A DNA stretch of 64,000 nucleotides from JAHEEL01 sp963785245 (GTDB taxonomy: Bacteria > Actinomycetota > Acidimicrobiia > Spongiisociales > UBA5794). The notes beneath the pieces are model-generated. The model ran no database searches and had not been told where the DNA came from. It was given only the letters and a program-made list of their open reading frames with translations. The DNA is taken from positions 1-64,000 of the forward strand of contig CAWAUO010000022.1 in NCBI GenBank assembly GCA_963785245.1, given 5' to 3'. This document shows, in pieces, positions 6,476 to 13,731 of this stretch (positions within the stretch are counted from its first letter, which is position 1; every line of letters starts with the position of its first letter). The position numbers and the translations under genes are program-made.

Positions 6476-7477
6476 GTGACAGAACAGGTGAAGAAGACGG
6501 TGTTCTCGGGGGTCCAGCCCTCGGGTGCCATGCACCTCGGCGGCTATCTCGGTGCTTTCCGCAACTGGGTCGCGCTCCAGGATGACGATGCCTATGACGT
6601 GATCTACTGCGTCGTGGATCTCCACGCGATGACGGTGCCGTACGACCCGGCCGAGTTCCATCGCCTCCGCCTCGAGACGGCCAAGGTGCTCCTCGCCATC
6701 GGAATCGACCCGGACCGGTCGTTGCTCTATATGCAGAGCCAGGTACCGCAACATGCCGAGCTGGCATGGATTCTCAGCACATTGACGCCGACCGGCGTGC
6801 TCAACCGTATGACGCAGTACAAGGACAAGCTGGACAAGGGTATCCCGTCGAACCTCGGCCTCTACTCGTACCCGGTGCTGATGGCCGCTGATATCCTGCT
6901 GTACGGGGCCGACCTCGTCCCGGTGGGCGAGGACCAGAAGCAGCATCTCGAGATGGCACGCGATCTCGCTGAACGGTTCAACAATCGGTTCGAGGTGGTG
7001 TTCCCGATCCCCGAACCGCTGATCCCTGAGACCTCAGCCCGTGTGATGTCGCTGGTTGAGCCGACCGCCAAGATGTCGAGTAGCGATGCGAATCCGAAGA
7101 ACCGGATCAACCTGGACGACTCGCCAGACGTCATTCGCAAGAAGGTCAAGTCCGCAGTTACCGATTCGGATCCAACGGTGCGCTACGACATCGCTGAGAA
7201 GCCCGGGATCTCGAACCTGCTCGAGATCATGTCGGCAACCACCGGTCGGTCGGTCGACGACCTCGCCGCGGAGTACGCAACCGGCGGGTACGGGCGGTTC
7301 AAGGAGGCGGTCGCCGAGGCGATCGTTGCAGAACTCGCTTCAATTCGCGCCTCGCTTCAGAACCTCGATGATGCCGAGGTGGCCCGTCTGCTCCAGAAGG
7401 GCGCCCTCGACGCCCGCACGAGAGCCGAACGCCATCAGCAGGATGTGCGCGACGCCGTAGGCCTCGGCCGCTTCTAG
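6476..7477 (+). CDS. trpS: tryptophanyl-tRNA synthetase
   Basis: This class I aminoacyl-tRNA synthetase charges tRNA-Trp. The HIGH-type motif reads PSGAMHLGG (His20) and the KMSKS-type loop reads KMSSS (from Lys199). The 333 residues are the usual length. The start is GTG 6476, preceded by a GAGGAGGAG ribosome site at 6464-6472. A Trp-Trp leader peptide and terminator lie immediately upstream, so synthesis should rise when charged tRNA-Trp is scarce. Attenuation of a trpS gene by this means is known in Streptomyces, where it controls an auxiliary, antibiotic-resistant enzyme; whether this is the only or an auxiliary TrpRS cannot be told here. Confidence 0.95.
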   Translation: MTEQVKKTVFSGVQPSGAMHLGGYLGAFRNWVALQDDDAYDVIYCVVDLHAMTVPYDPAEFHRLRLETAKVLLAIGIDPDRSLLYMQSQVPQHAELAWILSTLTPTGVLNRMTQYKDKLDKGIPSNLGLYSYPVLMAADILLYGADLVPVGEDQKQHLEMARDLAERFNNRFEVVFPIPEPLIPETSARVMSLVEPTAKMSSSDANPKNRINLDDSPDVIRKKVKSAVTDSDPTVRYDIAEKPGISNLLEIMSATTGRSVDDLAAEYATGGYGRFKEAVAEAIVAELASIRASLQNLDDAEVARLLQKGALDARTRAERHQQDVRDAVGLGRF

Positions 7478-7503
7478 CCCGCCCAATCCCGGGGTTGGCT
7501 GCT

Positions 7504-7531
7504 GGCGACTGGTGACCGGCGACTGGCTACT
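7504..7531. repeat. degenerate heptamer array
   Basis: Four 7-nt units (ggcgact, ggtgacc, ggcgact, ggctact) lie in the 98-bp gap between trpS and guaB3. Confidence 0.55.
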
Positions 7532-7575
7532 CTCACGAGCGCTGGCACCACCACCTATCTGAAGGGCGCTTCCTC

Positions 7576-8733
7576 GTGGAGATTGAGATTGGCATCGCGA
7601 AATCCGGTCGCCGGGCCTACGGGTTCGACGACATCGCCATCGTCCCGTCGCGGCGGACCCGGGATCCCGAGGATGTCGACCTGAGCTGGGAGATGGATGC
7701 CTTCACCTTCGGGTTGCCGCTGCTTGCTGCAGGGATGGACTCCGCGGTCAGCCCGGCGACGGCGATCGAGATCTCACGACTCGGCGGCCTTGCCGTCCTC
7801 AACCTCGAGGGTCTCTGGACGAAGTATGAGGATCCGCAGGCGATCTACGATGAGATCTCGTCGCTGCCCGATGACCAGGCGACCCTGCGGATGCAGGAGA
7901 TGTACGCCGCCCCGGTCGATGCCGATCTGATTACGCAGCGGGTGCGGGAGATGAAGGATGCGGGGATCATCACCGCAGCGAGCCTGACTCCGCAGCACGT
8001 GAGCCGATACATCGACGCCGCCAAGAAGGGTGGCCTGGACATCCTGGTCGTGCAGGGGACCGTCGTCTCCGCCGAACACGTGTCGTCGAAGACCGAACCC
8101 CTTGACCTCTTCGCGTTCATCCGCGAGGTCGAAATGCCGGTGATTGTCGGCGGCGTTGCTTCCTACGCCGGAGCGCTCCACCTGATGCGGACCGGCGCAG
8201 TGGGCGTTCTGGTCGGGGTTGGGCCGGGTGCGGCGTGCACGACGCGGGCCGTTCTCGGACTCGGCGTACCTCAGGCGACCGCCATCGCGGATGCTGCCGG
8301 GGCCAGGACGCGATATCTGGAGGAGACGGGGCGATACGTGCACGTGATCGCAGACGGTGGGATGCGAACGGGCGGCGACATCGCGAAGGCAATTGCGGTC
8401 GGCGCCGATGCCGTGATGCTCGGTTCGCCATTCGCTGCGACGGTCGAGGCGCCGGGGAACGGTGTCCACTGGGGGATGGCGACGTTCCATCCGACGCTCC
8501 CTCGCGGGTCCCGGGTCCGAGTCGGCACCCTTGGCACGCTCGAGGAGTTGCTCCTCGGTCCGGCTCACGAGAACGACGGGAAACGGAACCTCTTCGGGGC
8601 ACTCCGCACATCGATGGCCACCACGGGGTACGCCGACGTCAAGGAGTTCCAGAAGGCCGAGGTCATGGTCGCTCCGGCCCTGCAGACCGAAGGTAAGCAA
8701 CTGCAGCGGGCGCAGGGCGTGGGGATGGGCTGA
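7576..8733 (+). CDS. guaB3: GuaB3-family IMP dehydrogenase-related protein
   Basis: The 385-residue TIM-barrel protein opens with the actinobacterial GuaB3 signature GRRAYGFDDIAIVPSRRTRDPE. It lacks the CBS-domain insert of full GuaB. The catalytic Cys loop reads GVGPGAACTTRAVLGLGVPQ, and ADGGMRTGGDIAKAIAVGAD is the phosphate-binding segment. IMP dehydrogenase homologues oxidise IMP to XMP with NAD+; GuaB3 members are less studied, so the reaction is inferred. GTG 7576 starts the protein. guaA begins 2 bp after the stop codon, so the two form an operon for GMP supply. Confidence 0.85.
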   Translation: MEIEIGIAKSGRRAYGFDDIAIVPSRRTRDPEDVDLSWEMDAFTFGLPLLAAGMDSAVSPATAIEISRLGGLAVLNLEGLWTKYEDPQAIYDEISSLPDDQATLRMQEMYAAPVDADLITQRVREMKDAGIITAASLTPQHVSRYIDAAKKGGLDILVVQGTVVSAEHVSSKTEPLDLFAFIREVEMPVIVGGVASYAGALHLMRTGAVGVLVGVGPGAACTTRAVLGLGVPQATAIADAAGARTRYLEETGRYVHVIADGGMRTGGDIAKAIAVGADAVMLGSPFAATVEAPGNGVHWGMATFHPTLPRGSRVRVGTLGTLEELLLGPAHENDGKRNLFGALRTSMATTGYADVKEFQKAEVMVAPALQTEGKQLQRAQGVGMG

Positions 8734-8734
8734 C

Positions 8735-10300
8735 GTGGCGAGCGGAGCCACAGGCCACGCCTCGGACGGCGACTTCGATCGCGTGCTGGTCGTCGATTTC
8801 GGCGCCCAATACGCTCAGCTGATTGCTCGCCGCGTTCGTGAGGCTCACGTCTTCTCGGAGATCGTTCCCCGGGACATCACAGCCGCCGAGGTGGCGGCGC
8901 ACGCTCCGGTCGGCATCATCCTGTCGGGCGGCCCGGCATCGGTCTACGAACCGGGTGCCTACGGCATCGATCGGGAGATCTTCGAACTCGGCATTCCGGT
9001 GCTCGGCATTTGCTACGGGCACCAGATTCTGGCGGACGGGTTGGGCGGAATCGTCGACCGCAACGATGTCGCCGAGTACGGGCCGGCCGATCTGACGGTC
9101 ACCGGCGAGTCGACGCTCTTCGCCGGTCTTGCCGCAGAGCAGCCCGTGTGGATGAGTCACAGCGACGCCGTGAGCGAAGCGCCCCCGGGATTCGTTGTAA
9201 CGGCTTCGACGGCCGAATCTCCGGTGGCCGCGATGGAGAATCCGGAGCGCCGCCTCTACGGCGTGCAATTCCACCCTGAGGTCGGACATACGCCTCGCGG
9301 GCAGGAGATGCTGAAGCACTTCCTGTACACGGCGTGTCGCGCGCGGCCAACCTGGACCCACGTTGGAATCATCGAGCAGTCCGTCGCTGCGATCCGCGAG
9401 GAGGTTGGCGACGGCACAGTAATCTGTGGCCTCTCCGGCGGTGTCGACTCATCGGTCGCCGCTGCACTCGTCCACAAGGCGATCGGCGATCAACTCGTCT
9501 GCGTGTTCGTCGACCACGGTCTGCTCCGCAAGGGAGAAGCCGGGCAGGTCGAGGAGACGTTCCGTCGAACGTTCAACATGAATCTCATCCACCTGAGGGT
9601 CGAGGATCGATTCCTCGAGGCACTCGCAGGAGTCACCGATCCCGAACAGAAGCGGAAGATCATCGGCGAGACGTTCATTCGGGTGTTTGAGGACGTGGCG
9701 ACGGATGTCGTCGATTCCGCCTATCTGGTGCAGGGCACGCTGTATCCCGATGTGATCGAGTCGGGGACGAAGGATGCCGCAAAGATCAAGAGTCATCACA
9801 ATGTCGGCGGCCTGCCGGACGACATGGCGCTGTCGTTGATCGAACCGCTCCGTGATCTGTTCAAGGACGAGGTGCGCGCGGTCGGTGAGGAACTCGGCTT
9901 GCCCGAGGACATTGTCTGGCGGCAGCCGTTCCCTGGTCCGGGTCTTGCGGTCCGGATCATCGGTGATGTCACGAGGGAGCGACTCGACATCCTGCGTGCT
10001 GCCGACGCGATCGTGCTCGAGGAGATCCACAAGGCAGGGCTCTATCGGGAACTCTGGCAGACGTTCGGGGTGTTGCCGGCGATCCGGTCAGTCGGAGTCC
10101 AGGGAGACGGTCGCACGTACGCCTATCCGCTGATTCTTCGGGCTGTCACCTCGGACGATGCCATGACCGCGGATTGGGCACGTCTGCCGTACGACGTGCT
10201 TGCGTCGATCTCGTCGCGTGTGATCAACGAGGTCCCGGGGATCAACCGCGTGGCCTACGACATCTCGTCGAAACCCCCCTCGACGATCGAGTGGGAGTAG
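8735..10300 (+). CDS. guaA: GMP synthase (glutamine-hydrolysing)
   Basis: The enzyme aminates XMP to GMP with ATP and glutamine. The N-terminal class I glutamine amidotransferase has its nucleophile in VLGICYGHQ (Cys93) and its His/Glu in QFHPEVGHT. The ATP-pyrophosphatase domain carries CGLSGGVDSSVAA. The C-terminal dimerisation domain ends with the typical KPPSTIEWE. GTG 8735 gives 521 residues, the normal length; the frame remains open upstream inside guaB3 but has no homology there. It is coupled to guaB3 by a 1-bp gap. Confidence 0.96.
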   Translation: MASGATGHASDGDFDRVLVVDFGAQYAQLIARRVREAHVFSEIVPRDITAAEVAAHAPVGIILSGGPASVYEPGAYGIDREIFELGIPVLGICYGHQILADGLGGIVDRNDVAEYGPADLTVTGESTLFAGLAAEQPVWMSHSDAVSEAPPGFVVTASTAESPVAAMENPERRLYGVQFHPEVGHTPRGQEMLKHFLYTACRARPTWTHVGIIEQSVAAIREEVGDGTVICGLSGGVDSSVAAALVHKAIGDQLVCVFVDHGLLRKGEAGQVEETFRRTFNMNLIHLRVEDRFLEALAGVTDPEQKRKIIGETFIRVFEDVATDVVDSAYLVQGTLYPDVIESGTKDAAKIKSHHNVGGLPDDMALSLIEPLRDLFKDEVRAVGEELGLPEDIVWRQPFPGPGLAVRIIGDVTRERLDILRAADAIVLEEIHKAGLYRELWQTFGVLPAIRSVGVQGDGRTYAYPLILRAVTSDDAMTADWARLPYDVLASISSRVINEVPGINRVAYDISSKPPSTIEWE

Positions 10301-10353
10301 CCGGCACCGGCACATCACCGATTTCGGGCGCGATTGACCCTCCACAACGCCGC

Positions 10354-10472
10354 GAACCCAGGGTTCTCCACCTCGTATATGACGCCGACAGCCCGCGGAT
10401 TGGACCGGTGCGATGACCCATCCGATTCTGTGGGCTCACGGCGCCAAATAGAAGGCGGAGAACCCTGGGTTC
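10354..10472. repeat. foldback (MITE-like) element, copy 1
   Basis: The 119-bp element is bounded by perfect 16-bp inverted repeats GAACCCAGGGTTCTCC / GGAGAACCCTGGGTTC, and each end is itself a near-palindrome. The inside is also an imperfect palindrome (cgccgacagcccgcgg against the complement of the GTGGGCTCACGGCGCC region), so the strand folds into one long hairpin. The second copy is at 49074-49201. There is no coding capacity. It fills most of the 249-bp gap between guaA and the CheA-like gene. Confidence 0.75.
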
Positions 10473-10549
10473 AAGGCGTAGTCCTCAAGGCGCCCCCGCC
10501 GGTGGTCGATACCTGCTGCACAGCATTGCGCGCAGTCTGAGGTACATCC

Positions 10550-13516
10550 GTGGCCTGGAGCAACGATCCAGAGATGCAGAAGATGTTCATCGACGAGGTG
10601 ACGGAGCGATCCGCACGCCTTGTCGAGGGAGCACAGGCGCTCCGGGCGGGAACCGTAACGCCCCAGGAAGCCGGCGACCTCCTCCGGGAGGGTCACACCA
10701 TCAAGGGCACCGGGCGTGTCATGGGCTACGACGATGTCGGGTCCGCTGGATTGATGCTCGAGATGATCTGGAGATGGATCCAGCAGGGTGAAATCACACC
10801 GGCGCCGCTCTTTGGCCGGGTGCTCGAAGCACTCAGCTCGGCAATCCCCTCGGCGCTCGACGATCCGGCTGGACTCTCAGACGCGATGGCCACCGTCCAC
10901 GAGTTCTTCGAAGGCCAGGACTTGCCGGATGAACTCCCTCCGGCTCCGCAGGTTGATGGAAGTGCGCCTGCCGTGCCGCAGCACGCGGATGTGCCTGGCG
11001 AGATGTTTGCCGAAGCACCAGCCGTTGAAGAACTCTCCTCGTCACCGGCGATCGCAGACTATGCAGCGGAGCCTGTAGGCGAGGATGTCGAGCTCGCGGT
11101 GACCGAAGCGGATACCCCGTCCGGTGGGGGAGTGACGGAGCCGGTTATGTCGGCCCACGATGCGTTTGCTCAGCTTGCGGATGCTGTGTCTGATGAGGTG
11201 GCGGCAAAGCCGGTTGTGTCGGCCCACGATGCGTTTGCTCAGCTTGCGCATGCAGGGGGCGAAGCCGGCGAACCCGAACCGTTCGTTGATGAGGCAACGG
11301 AGCCACCGGTGCTTGCCGTTGCCGAGGAGGATTCGGCGTCGGACATGACCGCTGCCGAAGATCCGACCGGCGAAGAGACCGTAGATCCAGCCCGTTCGGC
11401 CCAGGACGCCTTCGCTGCACTCCGCCGATCGATGATGCAAGAAGATGCCGTTGTCACGATCGCCGCTGAACCGGGGGACCACACCGCTGCCGAACCCGAG
11501 GATGATGCCGAGGTAGCAACAGCCACTGTCGTGGACGCCGAGGCGGACGCTGAGACCGATATCGATGAGGGTCTTCCGTTCTCAATCCCTGACAGCGTCG
11601 AAGCCACCACAGACGAACCCGAGGACGCGGCCGACGACGAACCGCCGGTCGAGGCCGGCGAACACGGGAGCCAGCAAGCGGACGGGGACTCGGGAGAGCC
11701 GCCGATTGGCGCGCTGATTGAGTTTCCGATCTCCGACGGCGAGGGCGTTGACGCGACGGACACAGACGACGCACCGCACCCAGAAGCGGGCGATGCTGCC
11801 GCCTCCGGCGACGGTCCGGATGTCGTGGCTCTGCCATCGAACAAGCGACCGGCCCCACGGAGCACGATGGACTCCGCTGATCTCGGCGGTCTCGTCAAGG
11901 CCGTCCAGACTTGGGCTGCCGAGGAGGCGATCGCCGTCAACACCGGCCGCCTCTACGAACTCGTCAACCACATTGTTTCGCTCCGCATGGACGTGGAGGC
12001 CGTGAAAGATCAACTCGCCGAGTTTGCTGAGGTCGCAGCCGCCGATCCGTTCTTCTCAGACCGCGTATCAAACATCTCTCAAGGGGTCGAGCCCGTCTCG
12101 TCGGCATCTGAACTGATCGAGTCCAAGGCGCTCGCCCTCGCGGCTGCGCCCCTCAAGGACGTGACGAATACGCTTCCCCAACTCGGCCGATATCTCAGCC
12201 GGAAAACCGGCAAGGAATTGCGCGTCGAAATCTTGGGCGACGACATCCTCGTTGACCGGCAGGTGCTCGATCGCATGGGAGACGCGATGCGGCAACTCAT
12301 TGTCAACTCCGCGGTGCACGGCATCGAAGATGTCGACACAAGGCTCGGCGCAGGCAAGCCAGGCACGGGCACGATTCGCATCGAGGCGAAGCAATCCGAT
12401 GTCAACCTCGAAGTAGCCGTCACGGATGACGGCCGCGGCATCGATTGGCGCGCCATCCGGGAGAAAGGTCTCTCCCAGGGGCTTCTCGACGCGTCGGTAG
12501 AATTGGCACCAGACGCGCTGAGATCACTGCTCTATCGGAACGGCTTCACCACTCGCGAAGCTGCCGACGAATTGGCTGGAGACGGCGACGGTCTCGCGGT
12601 CGTTCGCGAAGCGATGGAGTCGCTGAATGGATCGCTCCGTGTTGAGAGCACACCCAAGGAGGAGACCCGAATCACGCTGGTCGTCCCAGTCCACCAGGCG
12701 ATGCAGAAGGCACTGCTGGTGAAGACCGGAGGGATCATCTGGGGAATCCCCGAGACCGGAGTGGTCGACGTCGTCGAGATGAACCTCGCAACGATCGCGG
12801 TTGCCGATCACACGACCGTCCTCGAGCGAGTCGACGGAGATGTGCCGTTCGCCTCATTCGCCGACCTCATGGGATTGTCGACCGACGCAGTGCCTACGTC
12901 GATTGTTGTTGCCACGAGTGCGGCCGGACCGGTTGCGCTGGGTGTCGAAGAAGTCATTGGCGTCCGACGCGTGGCTGCCAAGGAACTCGGTGCGGTCCTT
13001 GCTGATGCACAGGCTGAAGAGGTGACCGGCGCTGCACTTCTCGGGGGCGAACAGGTCGTGCTCCTCGTCGACCCGACCCGCCTCGCTGAGCGGCAGCGCG
13101 CGGTCGCAATCGAAGAGCCCGCTTTGCCTGCTGCCAGGGTTCTCATCGTTGACGATTCCGTCGGCGTTCAGCAGGTCGTGTCCTCGGCCCTCGCCACGAG
13201 CGGTTTCAACACCGTGGTCGCTGCGAGCGTCGCCGACGCCCTCGGATCGCTGCACTCAGGCTCGATCGATGCGGTCGTGGTCGACTTCTCGATGCCACGA
13301 GCCGACGGTGTGGCGCTTGCTCACATGGTCCGCCAGCGGCACGGTGCTCTTCCCATCGTCATGCTGTCTGGAGTCGCCGAGGGAGACGACGTCGAGCGTG
13401 CCCGCGAGGCCGGCGTCGACGCCTTCTTCAGCAAAGCCGACTTCCGCGAAGGTGGGCTCGCTGAGAAGCTCCGCGAGTTGATCATCCTCCGCCGCGAGAA
13501 GGAACAGACGGCGTAG
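10550..13516 (+). CDS. CheA-type hybrid histidine kinase with Hpt, CheW-like and receiver domains
   Basis: The 988-residue kinase starts at GTG 10550. Domains in order are an Hpt/P1 domain (1-120) with phospho-acceptor His49 in REGHTIKGTGRVMGY; a long acidic, low-complexity linker (about 125-440); a CheA-like dimerisation/P3 region; a HATPase_c domain with N-box QLIVNSAVHGIED and G1 VTDDGRGI; a CheW-like domain; and a C-terminal receiver with the acceptor Asp in VVVDFSMP. The linker holds three copies of a S-A-H/Q-D-A-F-A-x-L motif. No chemoreceptor, CheW, CheY or pilus gene is in the window, so its input and output are unknown. It resembles Chp-type kinases of twitching systems as much as chemotaxis CheA. 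Confidence 0.85.
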   Translation: MAWSNDPEMQKMFIDEVTERSARLVEGAQALRAGTVTPQEAGDLLREGHTIKGTGRVMGYDDVGSAGLMLEMIWRWIQQGEITPAPLFGRVLEALSSAIPSALDDPAGLSDAMATVHEFFEGQDLPDELPPAPQVDGSAPAVPQHADVPGEMFAEAPAVEELSSSPAIADYAAEPVGEDVELAVTEADTPSGGGVTEPVMSAHDAFAQLADAVSDEVAAKPVVSAHDAFAQLAHAGGEAGEPEPFVDEATEPPVLAVAEEDSASDMTAAEDPTGEETVDPARSAQDAFAALRRSMMQEDAVVTIAAEPGDHTAAEPEDDAEVATATVVDAEADAETDIDEGLPFSIPDSVEATTDEPEDAADDEPPVEAGEHGSQQADGDSGEPPIGALIEFPISDGEGVDATDTDDAPHPEAGDAAASGDGPDVVALPSNKRPAPRSTMDSADLGGLVKAVQTWAAEEAIAVNTGRLYELVNHIVSLRMDVEAVKDQLAEFAEVAAADPFFSDRVSNISQGVEPVSSASELIESKALALAAAPLKDVTNTLPQLGRYLSRKTGKELRVEILGDDILVDRQVLDRMGDAMRQLIVNSAVHGIEDVDTRLGAGKPGTGTIRIEAKQSDVNLEVAVTDDGRGIDWRAIREKGLSQGLLDASVELAPDALRSLLYRNGFTTREAADELAGDGDGLAVVREAMESLNGSLRVESTPKEETRITLVVPVHQAMQKALLVKTGGIIWGIPETGVVDVVEMNLATIAVADHTTVLERVDGDVPFASFADLMGLSTDAVPTSIVVATSAAGPVALGVEEVIGVRRVAAKELGAVLADAQAEEVTGAALLGGEQVVLLVDPTRLAERQRAVAIEEPALPAARVLIVDDSVGVQQVVSSALATSGFNTVVAASVADALGSLHSGSIDAVVVDFSMPRADGVALAHMVRQRHGALPIVMLSGVAEGDDVERAREAGVDAFFSKADFREGGLAEKLRELIILRREKEQTA

Positions 13517-13574
13517 GGCTTCCGCCGGTCGCCGGCGCGAGCAATCAATCTCTTGGCAGTTGCGCGACCCGTGG

Positions 13575-13682
13575 CGAACGCAGCCCCCTCCGCCGCGCTC
13601 CGGCCGAGCGGTCGGTGGTCGCGCCTCCCCACTGCGTGGGAGAGGCGAAGAAGATGCACTCCGCTACTCGGCTACTCCGCTA
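13575..13682. repeat. intergenic hairpin repeat B, copy 2 (inverted)
   Basis: This segment is the reverse complement of the repeat at 123-220, with scattered differences. It lies in the 215-bp gap between the CheA-like gene and pcrA and ends in an octamer array. Confidence 0.55.
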
Positions 13683-13686
13683 CTTA
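13656..13686. repeat. octamer array (GCTACTCC family)
   Basis: gcactcc is followed by gctactcg, gctactcc and gctactta in exact 8-nt register. It is the longest of the four octamer arrays and lies about 45 bp before the pcrA start. Confidence 0.6.
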
Positions 13687-13731
13687 CCTCTGTGTAGTTC
13701 GCGCACACGGCACCGGTACACTCCGGGCCCG

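Noticed and set aside
8462..8734. Upstream extension of the guaA frame inside guaB3
   Set aside because: The overlap is a second-frame reading of guaB3. GMP synthase homology begins after GTG 8735, immediately after the guaB3 stop.
13549..13731. Upstream extension of the pcrA frame to 13615
   Set aside because: The frame is open but passes through hairpin repeat B and the octamer array. The -10 TACACT at 13717 and the family N-terminus both place the start at 13732.
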